Positions 1-8,211 of a stretch of DNA of 64,000 nt are shown here, in pieces. A model generated the notes under the pieces. That model was not told where the DNA came from and ran no database searches. It saw only the letters and a program-made list of their open reading frames with translations. This DNA comes from Pseudomonas mediterranea CFBP 5447 (GTDB lineage Bacteria; Pseudomonadota; Gammaproteobacteria; Pseudomonadales; Pseudomonadaceae): the NCBI RefSeq assembly GCF_000774145.1, contig NZ_KN322985.1:147910-211909 (forward strand), read 5' to 3'. Every line of letters starts with the position of its first letter. The stretch's first letter is position 1. Position numbers and translations under genes: made by a program.

Positions 1-6
1 TTCCCT

Positions 7-138
7 TGTGGCGAGGGGATTTATCCCCGCTGGGTCGCACAGCGACCCCAATACAGCTGACCAAAGTTTCAAGTCTTATGAAGGCTGCTTTTGAGAGGGG
101 CGCTTCGCCCCCCAACGGGGATAAATCCCCTCGCCACA
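7..138. repeat. REPIN (GTGGCGAGGGGAT type)
   Basis: Two inverted copies of a short palindromic unit face each other. TGTGGCGAGGGGATTTATC starts near 7, and its complement, ending CCCTCGCCACA, finishes near 138. Each unit forms its own small hairpin (GGGGATTTATCCCC). This is the arrangement of a REP doublet (REPIN) as known in the P. fluorescens group. It lies upstream of the small membrane protein gene. The same type occurs again at 12517-12648. Confidence 0.8.
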
Positions 139-260
139 AAAGTAACTCTCACCTCCACAGTCATGGTCACCTATCGCATCCATAGCCAACCGCGATTCGC
201 CGCCCCACCCCGCCGCGCCTATTCTTGTATCAATCGATGTCAGGAATAAGGAACCGCATC

Positions 261-467
261 ATGCACAAACCTCACTTCCCCCTTGCAGGCTGGCAATGGC
301 GCGCCTTCAACCCGACCCATCTGGGGTTGCAGCTGATCGCCGTGCCCTTGCTCATCATCGCGTCGTTGCTGATCGTCTCGGGCGCGCTCAACCTGAACCT
401 GGCGGACATCAGCATTGGCATCATCGCGGTATTCGCCTCGCTGGGATTGTTGCGTCAACCTCACTGA
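261..467 (+). CDS. small two-helix membrane protein, unknown function
   Basis: This encodes 68 residues from the ATG at 261, which has an AGGAA-type ribosome site just upstream (AGGAATAAGGAAC). An upstream start at 225 is possible but has no visible ribosome site. After a polar N-terminus (HKPHFPLAGWQWRAF) come two hydrophobic segments at about residues 22-44 and 46-64, so the product should sit in the inner membrane. I do not recognise a family with a known role. It converges on the thioesterase gene with only 13 bases between the stops. Confidence 0.65.
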   Translation: MHKPHFPLAGWQWRAFNPTHLGLQLIAVPLLIIASLLIVSGALNLNLADISIGIIAVFASLGLLRQPH

Positions 468-480
468 GCGCCCACGTACC

Positions 481-1278
481 TCAGCCGAAAATCGTCACCG
501 TCTGCCGGCTCATGGCGATCAGGCGGCCATCGGCGCTCCAGAACTTCGCGGCGACGTGACCGTAGCCGTCCTGGGCGTGCTCGATCTCGGCCAGGTACTT
601 GCACCAGTCCAACGTCGTCAGCGCCAGCACCGGCTGGACGAATTCGATGGTCCAGGTGAGCGTACTGCCCGGCGCCATTTGTGTCAGATGAGGCAACAGC
701 GCGGGTGGCCAGGCATCCACCAGCGCGAGGATGTGGGCTTCATTGAGCGGCTCTTCCTTCACGTCCCCACGCAACCGTACCCAGCCGCCCATGCTGCGGG
801 ATTTATTGCCGGTGAACGGCAGGCCACCGACACTCCAGCACATCGCCAGATGCCGCATGAACTCCGGCGTACCACCCTTGATGTATGGTAGCTCCTGGCA
901 GTGCTCGACGCTTTTGAACTCTGGTGCGGGATCGGCCTGCACCGCCACTACGGAGGAACGTGATGCACCGAAGCTGCCTTGCACCACGGTCACCACCTGG
1001 CCGTTCTGCACCGCACGCCCCTGCACCTGACTGACCGCCTTGCCTTCACGCAGCACTTCGACTTCAAAGCTGACGGGCACGTCCGGTTCGACCGGGCCGA
1101 CGAAGGTAATCGCCAGGGAGCGCACCGGACGGTCCGCCGGCACCTGTGCACGCATCGCCTCATACTGCAGTGCCGCCACCAGCCCGCCAAAAGTAGCGCG
1201 TCCTTGACCCCATTCAGGCGCGATGGTCACGGCATCTGGCTGACGACGCACAGCCTCGATCAAATCGGAAAAGCGCAT
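481..1278 (-). CDS. acyl-CoA thioesterase, TesB-like double hotdog
   Basis: This is a 265-residue cytoplasmic protein. The N-terminal half (about 20-115) and the C-terminal half (about 135-265) look like the two hotdog folds of TesB/DUF4442-type thioesterases, which hydrolyse acyl-CoA thioesters. Supporting stretches are GRATFGGLVAALQYEAM near the N-terminus and DAWPPALLPHL with WTIEFVQPV in the second half. The natural substrate cannot be read from the sequence. The gene stands alone: its 5' side faces a REPIN and its 3' end converges on the small membrane protein gene. Confidence 0.8.
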   Translation of the reverse strand: MRFSDLIEAVRRQPDAVTIAPEWGQGRATFGGLVAALQYEAMRAQVPADRPVRSLAITFVGPVEPDVPVSFEVEVLREGKAVSQVQGRAVQNGQVVTVVQGSFGASRSSVVAVQADPAPEFKSVEHCQELPYIKGGTPEFMRHLAMCWSVGGLPFTGNKSRSMGGWVRLRGDVKEEPLNEAHILALVDAWPPALLPHLTQMAPGSTLTWTIEFVQPVLALTTLDWCKYLAEIEHAQDGYGHVAAKFWSADGRLIAMSRQTVTIFG

Positions 1279-1405
1279 GGCAACCTCGAAAGCATGGGAA
1301 AAAGATGAAGGAATCTTAACCAGCCGGGATCAGCGACACAGCGCTCATTCCGGCCAAAGAGGCTGACAGATAGGCCGCCACGTTGGAATCCACCGAAAGA
1401 CTATT

Positions 1406-1493
1406 GTGGGAGCGAGCCTGCTCGCGATGGCGGAGGGGCAGGCAACATGGATGCACGTTGACCCGGCGCTATCGCGAGCAGGCTCGCTCCCAC
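1406..1493. repeat. REPIN (GAGCGAGCCTGCTCGC type)
   Basis: GTGGGAGCGAGCCTGCTCGC at 1406 and its inverted copy ending GGCTCGCTCCCAC at 1493 enclose about 45 bases. It lies between the starts of the thioesterase side and the 3' end of the CHAD gene. This is the commonest REPIN type in the window; others are at 3943, 7521, 46741, 49912, 56267 and 56401. Confidence 0.85.
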
Positions 1494-1512
1494 AGGGGGA
1501 TAGGTGTGGAGT

Positions 1513-2274
1513 TCAGGATTTGTGAAAGCAGCTGGCAATCAACTTATCGAGGACCTTGTCAGCCTTGGCTTCGGCCAGGGTCATGGTAGTGCGCCAGACC
1601 GGCACGCAGGGTTGCAGGTCATGTTCCTGTTCGGCGCGGGCCAGCCATTGCCAGCAGTCATGCCAATCGCCCAGGGCGCCTTGGGCGGACTTGAGTCGTG
1701 GCATGGCCGCTTCCGGCAGGCGATCGAGTTCCGGGTAGGCTTCGATCGCATAGCGCACGCGCTTGATCAGCAGCCGCAACCGGTGGCGGTCATGGGCCGG
1801 ATCACGCAACGCTTCACCGAGTTTTTTCCACTGTTTGTCCAGACGCTTTTCGATGCGTTTGCGCAACCCCTTGAGCAGGCCCTGACGCTGGGCAGCGCGA
1901 ATGAAGCGCGGAAATGCGTCGAGGATCATCAACAGTTGCGTCACCTCCCGGCTCGCGGCCACGGCTGGATAGGCGTCGGCCATCTGCAGCCGGCGCCGTT
2001 GTGCCGCGTCGGTATTGCCGTGCTCCTCCAGATAGGCCGCCAACACTTCCCGGTCACGCAATGGTGTAGTCAGGGTGCCGACTGCCGAAGCGGCTGTTTC
2101 CAGCTGTTCGACACCCGGCAAGCCGCGTAACGGGCGCAGCAGGCTGCGCAAACGGCGAACCGTGGTCCGCAGGTCATGCAGCGCTTCGCTGTCGGTATGG
2201 GCGTTCAGGCGGGCCTGGCAGGCCAACAGGCGGACTTCCAGGCCCAGTATCCGGGCCACCAGCCGATCGATCAT
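1513..2274 (-). CDS. CHAD domain protein
   Basis: The ATG at 2274 gives 253 residues, rich in Arg, Leu and His throughout. The histidine-bearing helices LHDLRTTVRRLRSLLRPLRG and DRHRLRLLIKRVRYAIEAYP are characteristic of the CHAD (conserved histidine alpha-helical) domain. This all-helical, basic fold binds inorganic polyphosphate in characterised cases. There is no CYTH triphosphatase domain, so this is a stand-alone CHAD protein and is probably not an enzyme. An in-frame start at 2307 is less likely because it would run into the repeat at 2312. The next gene upstream is a small lipoprotein in the same direction, but the repeat separates them. Confidence 0.85.
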   Translation of the reverse strand: MIDRLVARILGLEVRLLACQARLNAHTDSEALHDLRTTVRRLRSLLRPLRGLPGVEQLETAASAVGTLTTPLRDREVLAAYLEEHGNTDAAQRRRLQMADAYPAVAASREVTQLLMILDAFPRFIRAAQRQGLLKGLRKRIEKRLDKQWKKLGEALRDPAHDRHRLRLLIKRVRYAIEAYPELDRLPEAAMPRLKSAQGALGDWHDCWQWLARAEQEHDLQPCVPVWRTTMTLAEAKADKVLDKLIASCFHKS

Positions 2275-2311
2275 GGGACGTACTCCGTACCCAGTTGCAA
2301 GCCTCAAGCTT

Positions 2312-2356
2312 CAAGCTGCAAGAGAGGCGTGTCGCGTGCTTCTCTCTTGCAGCTTG
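2312..2356. repeat. perfect 15-bp inverted repeat
   Basis: CAAGCTGCAAGAGAG (2312-2326) and CTCTCTTGCAGCTTG (2342-2356) are exact complements around a 15-base loop. Nearby copies of CAAGCTTCAAGCT suggest a repetitive intergenic element known from pseudomonads. It sits in the 3' region of the lipoprotein gene on the minus strand. It could act as a terminator stem, but no T-run follows it. Confidence 0.6.
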
Positions 2357-2379
2357 TCGCCGACAACTTGCCGCTGCTT

Positions 2380-2673
2380 TTATCGTCCCGCACGGGACTC
2401 GCGGATGTAGAAGCGCGCCTTCTCGGCCTTTTTGGAGCAGCCTTCGAACGCTTCGAATTGCTGCTGGGTCTTGGCACCCGTCAGCAGCGACAGGGCCTTG
2501 GAGTAGCTGACAGTACCGGCAAAACCTTCGGCCTTGGCGAGGTCCAGTTCATGCCACGCGGCATCGAGCTGGCTACCGCAGCTGTCACGATAAGCTGTTT
2601 TGCCTGCGCAACCGGCCAGGGCCAGAACCATCAGGGATGCTACCAGGGGCAGGCAGTTCCGGGCTTTCATCAT
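2380..2673 (-). CDS. small lipoprotein, unknown function
   Basis: This encodes 97 residues. A type II signal peptide is clear: basic start, hydrophobic core LPLVASLMVLAL and lipobox LAGC with the acylated Cys at 22. The mature part (about 75 residues) is helical and charged, with two further cysteines (DSCGSQL and EGCSKK) that could form a disulphide in the periplasm. No +2 Asp is present (Gly follows Cys), so outer-membrane sorting is expected. Two tandem ATGs make the exact start uncertain by one codon. The gene is divergent from the patatin gene. Confidence 0.75.
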   Translation of the reverse strand: MMKARNCLPLVASLMVLALAGCAGKTAYRDSCGSQLDAAWHELDLAKAEGFAGTVSYSKALSLLTGAKTQQQFEAFEGCSKKAEKARFYIRESRAGR

Positions 2674-2877
2674 TACACCTCAGTCAGGTCAAACAGTCGT
2701 GCTGGTAAGACGGTCGCAAAGGCGAAAAGTGCCTTGGCCCGACCGCCTTAATTCAAGTGTGGGCGAGCATACAAAAATGTCACACCTGCGTGTCAGAAAA
2801 CGACGCCCGTGCCACAACGATTGAGCCGGGCGCTCGATAAGTGCATTGTTGAAGTCTGTTCGACAAGAGGCCGGGTC

Positions 2878-3915
2878 ATGACAAAACGTGTCGCATTGGT
2901 ACTGGGTTCGGGCGGCGCCCGGGGCTACGCCCATATCGGAGTGATCGAGGAAATAGAACGGCGCGGCTACGACATCGCCTGCATCGCCGGTTGCTCGATG
3001 GGGGCCGTAGTGGGTGGCATCTATGCCGCCGGCAAGCTCCGGGATTATCGCAATTGGATCGAAAGCCTGGATTACCTGGACGTTTTGCGGCTGGTGGATG
3101 TCAGTTTTCGCCTCGGTGCGATCCGCGGTGAAAAAGTTTTCGGACAGATCCGCAAGATCGTCGGCGAACTCAACATCGAAGACTTGCGCATTCCCTACAC
3201 CGCCGTGGCCACGGACCTGACCAACCAACAGGAAATCTGGTTCCAGGAAGGTTGCCTGCATCAGGCGATGCGCGCCTCGGCGGCGATTCCCAGCCTGTTC
3301 ACGCCAGTGATGCAAGGCAACCGCATGCTGGTGGACGGTGGCCTGCTCAATCCGCTGCCGATCGTGCCGGTGGTGTCCAGCCACTGTGATCTGATCATCG
3401 CGGTCAACCTCAACGCCACCAACCAGCGACAGTACAGCCTGCCAGTGATTCCACGTCCCGCCGCATTCCGGAGCCGATTCGACAACCTCATCAGTTCCCT
3501 GGGCTCGAAGTTGCCGTTTCGGCGCAAGCAGGCCGAGCAATTGTTATTGCTGGAGCAGGAAGCGTTGAAAGCCGAGGCCGCCGACATCAACCCCTGGCTC
3601 GAATCCGTCGAACCCGAAGGCCAACAACCGGCCGCCGCGCCGGAGACTGAAGGCGCACCGAAGTCCGCCACCGGTTCGTTCATCATCGATAACGTCGGCC
3701 CGGCCTCGTTACTGGATTTGATCAACCAGAGTTTCGAAGTGATGCAGACCTCATTGGCCCAATACAAGATCGCCGGGTATCCCCCGGACGTACTGATCAA
3801 CGTGCCGAAACGGGTGTGCCGATTCTTCGAGTTCTACAAGGCGCCGGAGTTGATCGCCTTGGGGCGGGAGATTGCCAGCGATACTTTGGATCGGTATGAG
3901 AGTGAACGGAGCTGA
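2878..3915 (+). CDS. patatin-like phospholipase, RssA-type
   Basis: From the ATG at 2878 (preceded by AAGAGG) the protein has 345 residues. It carries the patatin signatures: oxyanion-hole loop GSGGARGYAHIG (10-21), nucleophile elbow GCSMG with Ser40, and the dyad Asp153 in DGGLLNPLP. Such enzymes hydrolyse acyl esters of lipids at a Ser-Asp dyad. There is no signal peptide, so it should be cytoplasmic or membrane-associated. After about residue 190 comes a less conserved region with an Ala/Pro/Glu-rich linker, then a conserved C-terminal helix set. An in-frame start at 2809 is less likely. Confidence 0.85.
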   Translation: MTKRVALVLGSGGARGYAHIGVIEEIERRGYDIACIAGCSMGAVVGGIYAAGKLRDYRNWIESLDYLDVLRLVDVSFRLGAIRGEKVFGQIRKIVGELNIEDLRIPYTAVATDLTNQQEIWFQEGCLHQAMRASAAIPSLFTPVMQGNRMLVDGGLLNPLPIVPVVSSHCDLIIAVNLNATNQRQYSLPVIPRPAAFRSRFDNLISSLGSKLPFRRKQAEQLLLLEQEALKAEAADINPWLESVEPEGQQPAAAPETEGAPKSATGSFIIDNVGPASLLDLINQSFEVMQTSLAQYKIAGYPPDVLINVPKRVCRFFEFYKAPELIALGREIASDTLDRYESERS

Positions 3916-3942
3916 GATTCTTTCAGCGGGTGTCAGGGCCTC

Positions 3943-4037
3943 ATCGCGAGCAGGCTCGCTCCCACATTTGGATCGAGGCAAGACACCTGTTTGTGGACAC
4001 CGCTCGTCCAATGTGGGAGCGAGCCTGCTCGCGAAGG
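3943..4037. repeat. REPIN between convergent genes
   Basis: The inverted pair TCGCGAGCAGGCTCGCTCCC (from 3943) and GGGAGCGAGCCTGCTCGCGA (to 4037) lies between the convergent patatin and kdpE genes. The units point the opposite way to those at 1406, with the palindrome cores outward. Confidence 0.85.
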
Positions 4038-4059
4038 CAATCGCCCTGGCGAAGAAGAA

Positions 4060-4758
4060 CTAAAGCCCACCCTCTCCCAACAACCGATACCCCACCCCCG
4101 CCTCGGTCACAATGAACCGTGGACGGGTCGGATCGTCGGCCAGTTTTTGCCGCAGGTGGCCGACCACGATGCGCAGATAGTGGCTGTCCTCGGTGTGGGT
4201 CGGGCCCCAGATGTCCTTGAGCAATTGCTGCTGGGTGATGACCCGTCCGGGGTGCCGCGCCAGTTGCGCCAGCACGGCGTATTCCTTGCGGGTCAGGGCC
4301 ACTTCGCTGCCATCCAGCAGCACCCGGCGATAAGCCAGGTCCACCGTCAGCGGCCCCAGCGTCAGCGCCGCTTCCCGCGCCTCTCCGGCCGGCGCCTGGC
4401 GCAAGAGGGCGCGGACCCTGGCCAGGAATTCCTGGATGCCGAACGGCTTGGTCACGTAATCATTGGCGCCGTTGTCCAGCGCCTCGACTTTCTGCGCTTC
4501 GCTGGCCCGTACCGATAGCACCAGCACCGGCACCGTCGACCATTGGCGGAACTCGCACAACACCTGTTGGCCATCCATGTCCGGCAGGCCGAGGTCGAGC
4601 ACCAGCAGATCGGGCTTGTTCAATGCCGCCTGGGCCAGGCCATCGGCCCCCGTACCGGCCTCGAGCACCTTGTAGCCCTGGGAGGCCAGGCTGATGCGCA
4701 GGAATTTGCGGATCTGCGGCTCATCATCGATAACCAGGAGGGTCGCGGTCTGGCTCAT
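4060..4758 (-). CDS. kdpE: KdpE, response regulator for potassium uptake
   Basis: This is a 232-residue OmpR-type regulator. The receiver domain (1-120) has the acidic pair at 11-12, the phospho-accepting Asp55 in VLDLGLPDMDG and the Lys in YVTKPF. The winged-helix DNA-binding domain (about 130-230) holds RKEYAVLAQLARHPGRV and LRIVVGHLRQKL. It should be phosphorylated by KdpD and activate kdpFABC at low potassium. It starts 47 bases after the kdpD stop, in the same direction, so the two are probably co-transcribed. Confidence 0.95.
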   Translation of the reverse strand: MSQTATLLVIDDEPQIRKFLRISLASQGYKVLEAGTGADGLAQAALNKPDLLVLDLGLPDMDGQQVLCEFRQWSTVPVLVLSVRASEAQKVEALDNGANDYVTKPFGIQEFLARVRALLRQAPAGEAREAALTLGPLTVDLAYRRVLLDGSEVALTRKEYAVLAQLARHPGRVITQQQLLKDIWGPTHTEDSHYLRIVVGHLRQKLADDPTRPRFIVTEAGVGYRLLGEGGL

Positions 4759-4805
4759 GGGTTCCGTTCACTGAAAATCAATGGCAGAGAGTAACGTAGC
4801 CCGGC

Positions 4806-7457
4806 TCAGGCTTCATCATCCATGCCCGGTTGTGCTTGCAATGGCAGGTGCAGGGTGATGCAAGTGCCGCGGCCATCGAGACCGTCGCCCACGCTGATCC
4901 GTCCGCCATGGGCGCCCACCATGCCCTGACAGATCGCCAGCCCCAACCCCGTCCCCTGCCCGCCCCGATCACCGCGCGCTGCGGTGTAGAACATGTCGAA
5001 GATTTTCTCCCGCTCGGGTTCAGGAATTCCCGGCCCTTCATCGGCCACGGCAAAAAACACTTCACTGTCCGTCGTGTCGGCGCTCAGCGACAGGCGCCCG
5101 TGAGCCGGCGAAAAACGCGCGGCATTTTCCAGTACATTCACCAGGGCCTGTTCGATCAGTGCCGCGTGGACATGCAGCAATGGCAATGGGTCAGGTACCT
5201 CGACGCTGACCATCAGCGGCGCCAGCACCGCCCTTAGGCGGTTCAACGCGCTGCCGACGATATCGGCCGGCGCCACCCAGTCCCGCGCCAGTTTCAGGGC
5301 ACCGTGGCCGAGACGGGTCATGTCCAGCAGGTTCTGGATGTAGCGGTCCAGACGCTCGGCCTCATCGCGGGTGCCTTCGAGCAATTCGCGACGATCCGCC
5401 AGCGGGATCGCCTCACCCAGCGCCAACAGGCTGTCGATGCTGCCACGCATGGCGGTCAGCGGCGTGCGCAGATCGTGGGACACCGAGGCCAGCAAGGCGC
5501 TGCGCAGTTGCTCGGTCTCGCCGTGCAAGCGCGCCGCTTCGAGGTCCTGAGCCAGTTGCGCCCGGGCCAGCGCCTGGGCCAGAGGCCGGCTGAGGGCCGC
5601 CAACCAGCGCCGACGTTGGCCGCTCAAGGGGCTGTCGTCTTTCGAACGCACGCCCAGCAACGCCAGCGGTCCACCTTCCACCGACAACGGCCACCACCAC
5701 CAGCGCCCGGACGGCAGCGTCCCGGTCCCGGCGCCGGCCGGCTGGTCGTGTTGCCAGGCCCAGTCGGCCGCCGCGCGTTCGGCCTCGGCGAACGTCAGCG
5801 GCTCGGCGGTCTCGATCTTCCAGCCACTCTGGCCATCTCGATTGAGCAGGCACAGTTGCAAGTCGTGCCAGCCATTGAAGTGCTGCGTAGCGGCGCTGAT
5901 CACCGCCTGGCGGTCGGTGGCAGCCGTGAGCTTGCGGGACAGATCGAGCAGTTCGCCAGTTTCCTGCTGGGTGTCACGTAGCGCCTGCAACTGCCGGCGC
6001 TGGCGGGCAGCGAGGTTGCCGGTCAGGGCCGCCATCAGCAGGAAGAACACCAGCGTCAGCACGTCTTCGTCGCGCTGGATGGTGAGGGAAAAGTTCGGCG
6101 GGATGAACAGAAAGTCGTAGGCCAGGAACGACATTGCCGCACAGGCCAACGCCGGGCCGAGACTGCTGCGCACCGCCACCAGCAGGACCGCCATCAGAAA
6201 CACCAGGGAGATATTGGGCAACTCCAGCAGCCCCGCAATGCCCCAGGCCAATGCACTGGCCGCCCCGGTCGCCAGCAACGCCAACACGTAGTCGAAACCG
6301 GTCTGGACGCGGCTTGAGTGAACGCGGGCGGGGCGCAATTGTTCATCACTGTCCAGTACGTTGATCTCCAGCCCCCGGGCATCACGCAACAAGCGTGAGG
6401 CCAGGCCGCCGCCGAACCATCGCCTGCGCAGGCGCGGTCGGGACTGCCCTACCAAGAGCAGAGTGGCCCGACGTTCGATGGCATGCTGGACCAGGGTCCT
6501 GGCCACTTCACCGGCCCGCAGCAGTACCACTTCACCGCCAAGACGTTCCGCCAATTGCTGGGCGTTTTGCAGGCGCTGGCGCGCGGACTCGTCCCGGGCA
6601 CCACCGTTGTCCACATGCACCAGGCTCCACGGCAGGTGCCGGCGCTGGGCGACGCGGCTGGCATGGCGCACCAGGCGCTCGGCCTGGGCGTCGCCGTCCA
6701 CCCCCACCAGTAGCCGACCCCGCACCACCGGGGCGGCCTGCCCCAGTTGTCGATAGCCCAGCGTCAGATCGTTGTCCACTTGCGCGGCGGCAGTCTGCAT
6801 CGCCAGCTCACGCAGGGCCGTCAGGTTGGTCTGGGTGAAGAAAGCATCGATTGCCGCGCGGGCCTGCTCCGGCACATAGACCTTGCCATCGCGCAGGCGC
6901 TCCAGCAGTTCACGGGGCGGCAGGTCGATCAGCAGCAGTTCATCGGCTTCCTGCAGAACCCAATCCGGCAGCGTTTCGCGAACCTGCACCCCGGTGATGC
7001 CGCGCACCTGGTCATTGAGGCTTTCCAGGTGCTGGACATTGACGGTGGTGTAGACATCGATGCCGGCGGCAAGCAGCTCCTGGATGTCCTGCCAGCGCTT
7101 GGCGTGGCGACTGCCGGGGGCATTGCTGTGGGCCAGTTCGTCCACCAGCACCAGGCTTGGCCGGGCGGCGAGCAGACCGTCGAGGTCCATTTCCTCGAGC
7201 ATCACGCCCCGGTATTGGGAACGCACCAAAGGCTGCTGCACCAGGCCGCCGAGCAGTGCTTCGGTTTCGGCTCGACCGTGTGTCTCCACCACGCCGGCGA
7301 TGACCTTCACGTTCTGCCGCAATTGGGTGTGGGCCGCTTGCAACATGGCGTAGGTCTTGCCGACACCCGGTGCCGCGCCCAGAAAGACTTTGAGCCGGCC
7401 ACGGCCAGCGCGAGGCAGATTGGCTAACAGGGCATCGGCGCGGCCGGAGTCGCTCAT
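4806..7457 (-). CDS. kdpD: KdpD, sensor histidine kinase
   Basis: This is an 883-residue membrane kinase. It has the N-terminal KdpD domain with Walker A GAAPGVGKT (28-36), a universal-stress-protein domain (about 245-370), and four close transmembrane helices (about 395-490). A GAF-like region is followed by a dimerisation domain with His661 in SVSHDLRTP and an ATPase domain ending in GTGLGLAICQGM. It senses potassium and turgor status and signals to KdpE. The gene lies 158 bases after kdpC, with a REPIN between, so its transcription may be partly uncoupled from kdpFABC. Confidence 0.95.
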   Translation of the reverse strand: MSDSGRADALLANLPRAGRGRLKVFLGAAPGVGKTYAMLQAAHTQLRQNVKVIAGVVETHGRAETEALLGGLVQQPLVRSQYRGVMLEEMDLDGLLAARPSLVLVDELAHSNAPGSRHAKRWQDIQELLAAGIDVYTTVNVQHLESLNDQVRGITGVQVRETLPDWVLQEADELLLIDLPPRELLERLRDGKVYVPEQARAAIDAFFTQTNLTALRELAMQTAAAQVDNDLTLGYRQLGQAAPVVRGRLLVGVDGDAQAERLVRHASRVAQRRHLPWSLVHVDNGGARDESARQRLQNAQQLAERLGGEVVLLRAGEVARTLVQHAIERRATLLLVGQSRPRLRRRWFGGGLASRLLRDARGLEINVLDSDEQLRPARVHSSRVQTGFDYVLALLATGAASALAWGIAGLLELPNISLVFLMAVLLVAVRSSLGPALACAAMSFLAYDFLFIPPNFSLTIQRDEDVLTLVFFLLMAALTGNLAARQRRQLQALRDTQQETGELLDLSRKLTAATDRQAVISAATQHFNGWHDLQLCLLNRDGQSGWKIETAEPLTFAEAERAAADWAWQHDQPAGAGTGTLPSGRWWWWPLSVEGGPLALLGVRSKDDSPLSGQRRRWLAALSRPLAQALARAQLAQDLEAARLHGETEQLRSALLASVSHDLRTPLTAMRGSIDSLLALGEAIPLADRRELLEGTRDEAERLDRYIQNLLDMTRLGHGALKLARDWVAPADIVGSALNRLRAVLAPLMVSVEVPDPLPLLHVHAALIEQALVNVLENAARFSPAHGRLSLSADTTDSEVFFAVADEGPGIPEPEREKIFDMFYTAARGDRGGQGTGLGLAICQGMVGAHGGRISVGDGLDGRGTCITLHLPLQAQPGMDDEA

Positions 7458-7520
7458 GGTCTAGATCTCGTGCTCTCAATTTGATGGCATGCCCATTCTC
7501 ACAGGCTCCACGGCCCCCTT

Positions 7521-7607
7521 GTGGGAGCGAGCCTGCTCGCGATAGCGGTATATCAGTCACGCATCCGCAAGCTGACGCACCGCCATCGCGAGCAAGCTCG
7601 CGCCCAC
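7521..7607. repeat. REPIN between kdpC and kdpD
   Basis: GTGGGAGCGAGCCTGCTCGC (from 7521) and a slightly diverged inverted copy (GCGAGCAAGCTCGCGCCCAC, to about 7607) fill most of the gap between kdpC and kdpD. The second arm has changes relative to the usual GCAGGCTCGCTCCC. The stem-loops could stabilise the kdpFABC mRNA end or reduce read-through. Confidence 0.8.
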
Positions 7608-7615
7608 ATAGGGGG

Positions 7616-8161
7616 CTACAGCTTTTCCAGCGCCAGGTTCAACGCCAGCACATTCACCACCGGCGGCCCCACCAGAGGTTGTTCGATATGAGTGTCGAGC
7701 AACTGCTGCAAGGTCGAGACCGGCAGGTTGCGCGCCGCAGCGACTCGCGCCAGTTGATAGGCAATCGCTGCCGGTGGCAAGTGCGGATCCAACCCGCTGC
7801 CGGAGGTGGTTAGCAGCGCCAGCGGCACCGGCCCTTGGCCCGGCACCAAAAGCGTGCGGGCCTCATCGATGATCCGCGTGGCCAGAGCCGGATTGCTCGG
7901 GGAAAGATTGCTCGCGCCGCTGGCAACCGTGGCGAAAGTGCCGGCCGAGGGACGTGGATGAAACCAGGCATCCCCCTGGAAATCCTGGGCAATCAGGAGT
8001 GAGCCGCGCACCTTGCCGTCGGCGCCCTCGACAAGGCTGCCGTTGGCCTGGAAGGGAAAGGCGACTTGCGCCACTGCGGTGACCAGCAGGGGGTAGGCGA
8101 TGCCGGTGATCAGGGTCATCAGGAGTAACAGGCTCAGGGCCGGGCGAATTAACTTGAACAT
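7616..8161 (-). CDS. kdpC: KdpC, potassium-transporting ATPase subunit C
   Basis: The ATG at 8161 gives 181 residues starting [16 protein letters not shown], the usual KdpC beginning. One N-terminal membrane helix (about 8-30) anchors a periplasmic domain with [29 protein letters not shown] and [14 protein letters not shown], all typical of the family. KdpC stabilises the KdpA-KdpB complex and raises its affinity. A start at 8215 would overlap kdpB and is rejected. It lies about 50 bases after kdpB. Confidence 0.95.
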   Translation of the reverse strand: MFKLIRPALSLLLLMTLITGIAYPLLVTAVAQVAFPFQANGSLVEGADGKVRGSLLIAQDFQGDAWFHPRPSAGTFATVASGASNLSPSNPALATRIIDEARTLLVPGQGPVPLALLTTSGSGLDPHLPPAAIAYQLARVAAARNLPVSTLQQLLDTHIEQPLVGPPVVNVLALNLALEKL

Positions 8162-8211
8162 TCCAAAATCCTCAGTTGAGAACACATCTGTGGCGAGCCG
8201 CTGTAAAAGGC

